A stretch of DNA of 64,000 bases from Gonapodya prolifera JEL478. Its lineage: Eukaryota; Monoblepharomycota; Monoblepharidomycetes; Monoblepharidales; Gonapodyaceae. The first letter of the stretch is position 1; each line of letters starts with the position of its first letter. A program made the translations under genes and the position numbers. The stretch lies in contig KQ965734.1 in NCBI GenBank assembly GCA_001574975.1, forward strand, positions 769,637 through 833,636. The letters are read 5' to 3'. Below, piece after piece: positions 55,140 through 64,000 of the stretch. The notes under the pieces are model-generated. The model made no database searches. It had not been told where the DNA came from and worked only from the letters and a program-made list of their open reading frames with translations.

Positions 55140-58020
55140 TCACCCGTTAATAATTTCGTCCGCTTTTGACTGTTTCGGACAGGAGAATCGCCGTCAGAAA
55201 CAAGAGTTACTACAATCACTGCAGACCAACTTACCAATGCCTCAATCATCTTCCGACACTCTCGTCTCCTAGCAACGGTGCCGTCGCTCTCCTTGAGCAA
55301 TTCTTCCATTACCTCCACTTTGTAAAGTTCAGAAAGGAGCTCGCGTTGCATTTCCTCCTTCGACGCAGTCACCAAATTGAGCATAATGGCCTTCGGGACG
55401 ATGTCCGAGACAGTGCGCTTCACAATGAAATAGTACGATTGAAGAAGCAATTCTACACAGTTGTTTTGTGGGTCAGTCCGCTCCTCACGGTCAAGGAGCG
55501 CAAGGGACTCTTACTGATGACTTCCGTCTCGACCAATTCCCTTTCCGAAAGTGTACCGCTGGCTTTCAACACAGGTGGAGGCTATGCCCAAAGCAACAAC
55601 AAGGATCGTAAGAGAATCTTCTAAACGATAAATAAATGATGGACTCACGGGTTCCAAGACACCCCCAGCCTTCTTCTTCTTTGAAAAGAAGCTACCGAAG
55701 AAGCCCGAGTCTCCGTCTGTGTTCGCAAGCGTTGCCGCAGGTCCGCTAAGCGGAGCGGGGCTTGCAGCACCCCTTCCTGTCTTCGGGTCCACAGGTCCAC
55801 CAACGAGACCAGATATACCGGACTGCTTCTGTTGAGCCATTTTATCCTGCACCATGGCCATGGCCTTGTGCCCGGACAGAAAATCTGGGTGGGCAGTGTT
55901 GATGTAGCACGCTTCGGCACTTTTCCCACGCAACCGAAAAGCTTTGAGTCAATTAGCTTGGTGCTGATAGGGACAAAATACTTACGCGATAAGATCCGTA
56001 ACCATCTTGTTTGTGGGAGAAAGAGCTTTCTTTAGATAGTTGATGACCACAGCGTAGAACCGTTCTTTAAGCTGCGGGAATCGACGGAACACCTGGGGGA
56101 TATTTGTTGGCAATCAGCCAACAGGAGGCCAACAGTCTAAGGATAAGAACAACCCACCTGCTTCCCAAGCAACTGGTTCAAAATCCGCGTCAACTCGTCA
56201 TAAACCATTTGGACACATTTCAGGGCAGGGTCCTCGATTCGCTTGATCTGTTGCTTGATCAAAACTTCAAATGCAGCCGTCCCGATGAACAACGTCGGTT
56301 GCGATCCTGACGAGTTGTACATGATGGTGCGGATGTCGACGTCCTTCACTTGGTCGAAAATTTCCATGTTTTTGATGGCGTCTCGGAATATCTCATGGAA
56401 TACGTAAGAGATCCGAGCACCACCGGACAGTTCGTTCGATGACAGGTCCTGGGATGTTCCATCAATCACCGTGCGGAACTCGTTGCTATAAATGGTGCTC
56501 CGCTTCTGAGTTGACCTGAGGAAAGACGGAAATACGAAATACGTACCAGAATTCTGTTATTACGGACAAAACCAGGTTTGCTTGGGTCGCGTTTCCGTCA
56601 CCGAGAGGGTCCCCAAGTTGAGCAAGCTCCATTTGGTACTTCTGCAGTCCCGACGATATTTTCGCTTTGATCTCGGGAAGCGTGTTGCGGATGTGGTGCA
56701 TGAGAATCTGTCAAAAAAGAAAGTTTAGTTCAGTACCACCATACTTCCGCAATGTTACACACCATGTTGAGCTTTCGTGCCAAAAACGGTGTTCCGCAAT
56801 ATTGAGCCTTGGACTTATATGCGGGGTGATTTTCAAAGAAGGAGCGTTCGTCATCCAACGCTCGCTGAATGTTCTTTTTTGTGTCGATGTCTCGTTGGCC
56901 ACGGTTAACGACGGGGACATAGCCTGTTGAACAGAGTCGTATGCCGTTCCCAAACATAATCAGAACACACCGTTTCAGCCTCACCAAGGCGTAGGGGAAT
57001 AATTCTTCCAGCGAGAATGTCGACCACGTCGGTTCCAGGGTCCATGAGGTCGATCTTGGTCAGCACTCCAATCGTACGAACACCCTCTGGGTCCACCTCC
57101 CTCGCCAATTTCAGCCCATCAGAGTTCGCCAAGTCCGTGTTGGCCGCGGTGACAGCCAGAATAATGGCGTTTGGTTTGGTGGTGTACTTGAGAATCATGT
57201 CCTTGATTTGCCGCTCAATGTCTTTGGGTTGGTCTCCGACTGGTACTTTTGTGAGGCCAGGCAAGTCAACGAGAGTAAGTGTCAGGACATTTGGCGAGTA
57301 TACGCGGAGATTGATTGGAAGGTCTGAAACGCCAGCGTTTCGCCCGACTTTAGATTCGGTGTCCTTGACTATTTCATCGCGAATTTCGTCAAAGTTCGTA
57401 AACTTTCTCCCTGGGAGATGCAAGAATTCCCCCCACTCGACGAGGTCGTTCGCATCCTTGGAGGCGGAGGTTGGGGATGAGGGAGAAGCACCGTTTGTAA
57501 GGGCAGGCGAGTCCGTTCCAGTTGGAGAAGACGGCAGTAGTCGTCGGTTGATGAGTTGGAGAATCAGGGGGCGTCGTGTCACAATACCGGACCCCCTGAC
57601 AGAGTTGTGAGATAAAACAGTCTAGCTATCACTTTTCCGTTCTGTCAAGAAGGACGAAAATTTAATCACCGGGGGAGGAAGTCTCGTCCGACGATATTTT
57701 CGAGGACTGAGCTCTTTCCGCTACTTTGAGACCCAATCACAGCAATCTTCAATCAGGTTGTACGGGGAATCCAACAGAATCGAATCCAAAGGAATGGCAG
57801 ATCGCACGGAGAAGAGCAAACAAACGAGGGCATTATGATGCCATAGTTTAGAAGCCGTTCATGAATGTTTTCACGTGTTGGACGGATGGTGAAGCCGGTG
57901 TTTTCTCGAGACGTAAGTCGAGATCGGACACACCTGCGGTAAGTCGATGGGATTTTGGACGCCGACGGTAGCGAACACATCCTGCAGCTTGTTTATGGTT
58001 TTAATCAGGTTTGAGTCCAT
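55140..58020 (-). CDS. VPS1: Dynamin-like GTPase Vps1
   Basis: Minus strand. The start [20 protein letters not shown] leads to the P-loop exon, [20 protein letters not shown], then [91 protein letters not shown] and the variable insert with [14 protein letters not shown] and [15 protein letters not shown]. The GED has [20 protein letters not shown] and ends in a tiny exon, SKADEIING, at 55140. Vps1 drives scission at the Golgi, endosome and peroxisome; the linker between the switch regions (a Ser/Pro insert) and VDPKTG place it with Vps1 rather than Dnm1. There is no PH or proline-rich tail, as expected. Confidence 0.92.
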
Positions 58021-58437
58021 CCTTGGAGGGGAGGTGGTGCTGGATTCAACCGGGATGGAGGACAGGACGGAACTCTCCCCCGGGAAAATAGAATACATAG
58101 TAAGTAAAACGTTTCACTTCTGTACCATCTATGTACTCCAGATTGATGCGCCTTCTTCCTCTAGAGAGACAGTAGAAGATTATTAAAATACTTTGAAACG
58201 GTCCTGAGGAAAATCATCTACAGGAGGGGACCTTTTGAATGTCCGCTTTGTACGGAACGATTTTCCTTGCTCAACGTGCACTTCTGGTTGACAACAATCG
58301 CTTCGAAAAGGCTGGGGCCTCACTTCTGCGGTCACGGCACTCACGCAGAAAGGAGAAAGTGTGCAACAAGCTCCAGCTGTCTTGGGGACCTTCTTTGTAC
58401 CCATCGACTGACAGATTGCACGAAGCAGCGACTTACG
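58021..58437. promoter_or_regulatory. Divergent promoter between VPS1 and UTP20
   Basis: A gap of 417 bases between two outward-facing genes. The frames in it are shadows or leader sequence. I see no defined site. Confidence 0.5.
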
Positions 58438-61400
58438 ATGCGGGACACTGTGCCCGTGTCGGACTTGAACAAGGGACAGGGCAGAAATACCTACAAGGTG
58501 AGTTGTTCGAAAGCTATCTTTCCCGTTCAGCGGACCCTCACAATTTTACCAATTTCCAAGTTTGTCTCCTTCAATGAAAGAATTAAGGATGTCAAAGTCA
58601 CCGTATCCTCGCTCAAGCGTGCGCAGGACACCCCAGAAGTCAGTGTTTCTCTTCTCGAGCGATCTTGCCAGTATGTCGACATCTTCTCGTTGGAAATAGG
58701 GTGGTGATTCCTTCTTTCTGTCATCACTTTTGAAATGGCGTGAAGAGAACACTACACTTCCTTTCGCTCGCTTCAGCGCTGAAGTAGACCAACTGTGTCA
58801 GTCACTTCCCATCCTCCTTTTCAACAAGTCTCGCGTTGCACAAGTCATTGTAAACGCGCTGATGGAGCCCGAAAGCTTGGCTTGGGAGCCTCTGATGGAC
58901 CTATCTGTCCAACTGGTTAAGGATTTAGGGGTGGAAGTGTGGGATGAGTGGCCATCACTCTTTCAGGCGGTTGCAACATATGTCAATGTGAAGGACGCCA
59001 AAGTCGTAGAAGTAAGTTCTCGCCGTGTTGCATGCTCGAATTTCCAGGCTAATGTGGGCTCGTTCGCTCCACATTTTCATTTTCGCGTCGAAACGTCATT
59101 TTTGGCATGCGTCGCTTTCCAGGTGTGCTTTACGACACTCGCTCACCTCCTGAAACACCTTTCTTCTACGCTACTTCGAAGCCTCCACTCCACCTTCCGA
59201 CTTCTCCTCCCACTTCTTTCTCACTCCAAAGTCTATGCTCGTATTTTTGCCGCTCAAGCGTTCTCCTTCCTTGTTCGTCGACTACGAACAGACGAACAAG
59301 TTCAAAAAGTCTTGGTCGAGTGCATTGAAGTCGTCAAAGAAGCCGTTGGGACAAAAGCGGAGGACGCTTCCAGAGAAGGAGTTGCTCTTTTGGTCGCGGA
59401 AGTGTGTAAGGGCGCGAATGGGACGTTGTACTCTAGGGCTACGGTGTACTTGGAAGCCTTATTGAATAACGTCTACAATGAGGAAGGAGGCGGAATGAAT
59501 GGTTGCAGTATGTATTGTCTTTGAAGCAAAGCACTGCCAGAGGTTGATTCTCATTCTCGGCTTTGCCTCTCCATCGCAGTTCTTCGATTTTTGATCCACA
59601 TCTTTGTGGCGATTTCATCCCACATCACCCCAACTGCCGCAGAAGACATCTGGGATCTATTAATATCTGAAGCGCAGAAACACCTTGATGCAGCTGAAAA
59701 ATCCCCAGACGACAAGGTCTGGTGGAAGGTTGCTGTAGTGACAGAGGTGATCAGCGCTGTGGCGGGAAACAAGAAAGGAGATCTTGTGAAAGGTTGGTTG
59801 GTGGAAAGCCATTCTGATCTCGAAGCCGGTTAAGCTCGCAGTTATTTTGCAGACCACGTTGCACTTCTACAACTCGTCACGATATCGGCCAAAAAACTTG
59901 CAAGTTTTGACTCGCAACTGTCTGCCATGTCCAGTGTCCTCGCTGCTACTCATACACTCCTCCACGTCACTCCAGTTGCAGTAGCGTTGGGCCCTGCGAA
60001 AACTCTTTCGGAAACAGTGGTCTCTCTTCCAACTTTCACTGTAGCCGCTTCCTGGGTGCGCACTGCCTCAATTTTAGCCCCAGTGCTATTTGCTGCTGTA
60101 ATTTTGAATCCATACATGGAACGAGTCACTCTAGAACTTCGGTCGGACAATTCAAAGGACGTAGATGTTGCTCTCGCATCGTTAGCGGACCTTTTAGGTG
60201 GGGATTGGCTCGCAAAAGCTCCATCGACACATCTTCTGGTGGGAAAGCTAAGAATCCAGTCAATTCTTGCTCTTGAGATTGAAACCCAACTCCGCCGAGT
60301 TTCTGAAAAGGCTGGTTCCTGGAAGTTCAATGATATGGATTGGACAGCCGAAGAAACATTGACCGGGGAACGTGTGGTGGCGTTGTGCCGGATCGTATCT
60401 CACGTCGATCTTCCGGGATCGTCTGTTGCAGCACTCTTCACCGAATTTCTTCATGTAGCAGTGCAGAGTCTCCCAAAAGGACTTGAAAATAGTGTTGGTA
60501 ACAGACAACAACGGCACTTTTTGGAGTCTGTTATCGGTATCGCTCTGGACGCTCTCGCAAGCGTTTTGGTACGCTCCAAGAAGTGGGATGTCATTGCCAG
60601 TTTGTGGGCGGACATTGTTAAGCCGTTGATGGAGAAAGCTGCAAGCAATGTAGAAGTAATGAAGGGAATCGCCACAATCGTCGCAGGGGTCGCCGAAAGG
60701 TTCGTCCTTCTAAGTTGTTAACAGAGCAAACCGCAAATGAGCTTCATGTAACCTTTGCCTTCTTCTCCAATTCTTTAAAGTGGTACAAATCGGGAGCTGT
60801 TTAGTCAAGAAAGTCTTGCTGAAGCGCTTCCCTTGTTGAAGCGAAACCTCTCGTTACCCAGTGTTGATATTCGTCTTCACACGCTTCAAACGCTGCGACA
60901 ATTTCAACAATATCCTCTGAAACTTCAAGCCGGGACCGAATCTGATTCTGCTGAACTCACTGTGGGTCAAAAGGCCGGAAAGCGAAAGAGAGTTCCCGAC
61001 GACGAAGGCGACTGCAAAAGACGAGCTACGACTGGCTCCAGTGGTTCGTCTACTCAAGCGGGGTGCGAGGTGAGACAACCGTAGAACGTGTCACACCAAA
61101 AGTATTTAAACAACTGAACTATTGGTGCGTAGCTGTTCGATCTCCTCCACACCATCGTTTCCATTCCTTCGCTCCCCCAATCTTATCGTGAAAAGGCTAT
61201 ACACATTACAAAACTCTATCTGTTAATCTCTTCCCGCCAAGTGCCTGTATTCTATGACGAGGTGGTGCCACTTTCTGTTATCGGAATGCTGGCTGAAGGG
61301 TTCGCACCGCTCTGGAAAGATGCTAAAAAGCTGCTCATAGCAGCGGCATCAGTCCGAAGCCGAGTTGTCTGGGATGTGTTGTGGTCCGAGATATCAAGGT

Positions 61401-64000
61401 TTCATGGCTCGGGTGAGACATCACAAGATGATACCGCTGTTGATGTCTTGACCAAACGAGTTCCGATCCGGATCCTCCCCCAATCCACTTTTAGCGGCTT
61501 TGAATTTCCCCCTGCCATATATTTCTGCCAGCGAGTACAGTGATATCCAGGCGAAGATTTTGCCTGGCCGGAACATCCGAAAATCCTCTTACTCCGCCAC
61601 CGAACTAGCCTCAGACACGTGGGTGATGAGGAAAGTAAAAGACGCAGAAAATACCAGTCGAAGCTTTCTTGAGAGAAGTGATATTGCACTGCGAGCTTTG
61701 TTTGTTCTGGTGAGTTTGTCGCCCCATTGCGTGATAATGGAAGCATCTCATTCATGAAACATGCCAACTTTATATATGACGACAGTCGCTGCCGGAGCCA
61801 GAACGATCTCTCGAACCCTGGTTCTACTATCTTCAGCTTCTCCAGGCAATGGAGGATATTCCAAATCTGGCTGAGCAACACAGCTCACATATCGTGGACA
61901 GCTTTTTCGAATTTATGGAAAGGGATTACTTTCCACGAGGAACCGATAAAGAAGACTCCCACGTTCCTCCTTCAACTGAACCCACCGTTGACGATGCTGC
62001 GGCGTTACCTGCACCATCAGCGAAGACAATCAGACAAAGATTACAACAATATTTGGGACTTTTCAGCAAGTTTCGCCACCCGAAGAAAGTTGCCAGAGCG
62101 TCAGAGCTCCATGAAGTTTACTTGAAACTTCTCGGCAAAGGAGATCAAAAAATTCAAGAACTCTCTCTGAGCTGTTTGGCAGGCTGGAACTATAACTTCA
62201 TGGCAACTTATCGGGAGACTTTGAACAACATAATTGACGATTCTAAGTTTCGAAATCAACTGTCTCTCTTGAGCTGGGAGGAAATAAACCAGAGCATCAC
62301 TTCAGATTCAGAAAAGAACCAATTTATGAACATCTTACTTCGTATCCTGTACGGAAAACTTGTGACCCGACGCGGGAAGGACAGCGCACGTAGTGGTCTC
62401 AAGGCTCGGAGAATGGCCATTCTTGCTTTTCTCGCACAGTGCAGAAAGGGAGACCTCACCCTATTCCTTTCTCTGATGACCGAAGGATTTTCTGGGGTCG
62501 TTGCACATATGTACTATCCAGTGGATTCACTGCCTCTTCTGGCACCCGAATATGGCTTTGCAGTCAACAACAAAGCTGCCCAGGATTTTATCGTGACGAT
62601 TCCGACTACTCGTGTGATGGGATTGCTTCACAACATTGAGGACTTCATAAAGCAGTTAAGGCACCTTGCCGAACCTTTCTTGCCATTCCTTGGAGAGATG
62701 CTTCTGTACATCCTCTATCGAGCTGAGCGTGTAGTGGAAGAAAGTCGGTTAGCAGCAATGGACATTGACGAGGCTTCGGAATCATCCCATTCTGACCACG
62801 ACGATGCACAGTTAGAAGACTCGCCCCTGGAGCAATCGCTTGTGAAGCAAGCCCGAATCATTCGCCAACAAGTGTTGCGTCGTTACAGCGAAATGTTTTC
62901 GATTGGGCTGGATCTCCCCTTTGATAGTATTGTTTCAGATCTCTTCAGAATATCTCTGTCGGATAAAATTCCCCGACTGGATACAGAGAACACGCAATCA
63001 CCCAACTCGTTGTTAGAACTGTTCGCAACATGGGCTTTTCATGCCAGATCGGTGCATTTTCTGGTGGATTTTGACCCTCAACTTCTTCCAAGATTGTTCG
63101 GTCTGCTTTCGGCCAAGAAAGTTTCCGTCAAGGTGGTGATGTTAGTTCTCACTATTATCGACGACCTTATTTCCGCGCAAGAGACGGGGTCTGTCCTATC
63201 TCACGGAGGCAATATCATCCAGCCCTGTGTTCCCCACATATTGAGGAATATCGAAGTTCTTTTGGCCGAGAACTCCAACAAGGATACCGATTTAGAAGCG
63301 CGAAACGTCTTCCGTCGGGCGGTCGACATTCTTGCCCGACTTGGCGTCTTTGTGGAAGACGCAAATAGTGCAAGCAAACTTACAGACCTCCTGTTGCCTT
63401 CGCTAAAGCGCTCAGTGAAGATGATTGACAATCAGACGAAGTCTAAAGTGTTGGCCGTCATTCGATCCTTTGTTCCCTTGATGCACCTAGGGGGTGGGGT
63501 ACGCGTTGAGGACGGTCAGCTCTACGGTATTATGTCACGTCTGTTGTCCACAACCAGTGACAAGGCTTGTAGGTTGGAGCTTCAGGGTATTTTTCAGGAG
63601 TTTGCGAAAGTGGATGCATCCCTAGCGACGGTTGCGTCCATCGTGTCGGACCTGAATGCGTACTCTCAAAAGAGGTTGGACGAAATGGATTACGATCGAA
63701 AGTTCAACGCATTTTCAACAATAAAGAGCTCCATTTTTTCGTTGATGGATCCTCTGCAACTGCTTCCGATCATCCATAGCCTTTTGTACGAGGTGCAGAA
63801 CGTGGATGATTACGCAGTGCGGACAGCAGCTGCAAACGCGCTTATATCATTTGTTCGTCGCGTTGTCGACGAAAAGGAGACGGCGAACCCCGGCACCAAC
63901 CAATTTATGGAGCTGATTCTGTATGTTCTGTTCCCGGCGATTAAGAGAGGTTTCAAGAATCGGAACATGGCGGTCAGGCAGGAGCTCCTCATGGTACTGA
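58438..64000 (+). CDS. UTP20: U3 snoRNP protein UTP20 (partial, runs off right edge)
   Basis: Very large HEAT-repeat protein of the small-subunit processome in the nucleolus; the complete protein is about 2,500-2,800 aa and roughly the first 1,650 are here. Exons include 58438-58497 (MRDTVPVSDLNKGQGRNTYK), 58561-58670, one ending at 59011, 59123-59507, 59580-59792, 59853-60699, 60781-61069, 61133 onward, and 61785 open to the window end. Family blocks include FVSFNERIKDVKV, NALMEPESLAWEPLMDLSVQ, LRILYGKLVTRRGKDSARSG, ARRMAILAFLAQC, KKVSVKVVMLVLTIIDDLIS and LLPIIHSLLYEVQNVDDYAV. Two junctions are unresolved: 58671-58700, where the frame shifts without room for an intron, and about 61440-61500. 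Confidence 0.9.

Noticed and set aside
1-64000. tRNA, rRNA, viral or retroelement genes
   Set aside because: I looked for T-loop words, rRNA blocks, reverse transcriptase, integrase and capsid motifs in the gaps and translations and found none; a proper covariance or HMM scan could still find a small RNA.

Overview
The window is nuclear DNA of a fungus, most likely an early-diverging, chytrid-like lineage. The fungal signs are a Zn2Cys6 transcription factor with a fungal-specific middle domain, a Cet1-type RNA triphosphatase, Aim41, a Sel1-repeat protein of the Chs4/Skt5 kind, and a polysaccharide deacetylase. Against a typical ascomycete or basidiomycete are a Polycomb PCGF-type RING/RAWUL protein and a VWA-Hint protein. 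Genes are dense, lie on both strands, and carry many short introns (mostly 50-100 bases) with GTGAGT or GTGCGT donors and a plain CAG acceptor. I placed introns by requiring that donor, acceptor, phase and family alignment agree; where they do not, I say so.

Layout. 0.1-3.5 kb: an eIF4E2/4EHP-like cap-binding protein, with a 945-base intron holding a cluster of GC-rich hairpins, then an ARFRP1/Arl3 GTPase. 3.7-8 kb: a BRCT protein resembling the REV1 N-terminus without a polymerase, an unknown gene, and the PCGF homologue. 8-18.9 kb: a D-2-hydroxyacid dehydrogenase, an annexin, an HNH nuclease-like gene, an F-box protein and a VWA-Hint protein. 19-25.4 kb: a secreted pectate lyase (PL3), Aim41 and a disordered unknown protein. 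26.08-27.49 kb: a likely non-autonomous transposable element bounded by two mirror-image arrays of a 12-base word. 27.7-39.4 kb: pterin-4a-carbinolamine dehydratase, a Zn2Cys6 factor, EMC2, a Sel1-repeat protein and the RNA 5'-triphosphatase. 39.6-47.8 kb: a cell-surface polysaccharide deacetylase diverging from eIF3c. 47.9-64 kb: a DsbA/FrnE-like oxidoreductase, ataxin-2/Pbp1, THOC3/Tex1, the dynamin Vps1, and UTP20, which runs off the right edge.

This is eukaryotic gene order, so neighbours need not work together. There is a loose excess of RNA-related genes (4EHP, Cet1, eIF3c, ataxin-2, THOC3, UTP20) and of cell-wall or secretion genes (deacetylase, Sel1 protein, pectate lyase, Vps1, ARFRP1, EMC2). 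The most unusual items are the mirrored-array element, the fungal PCGF protein, the polymerase-less REV1-like BRCT protein, the eIF3c N-terminal motif repeats, and the hairpin cluster in the 4EHP intron. I found no rRNA or tRNA genes and no viral or retroelement genes.
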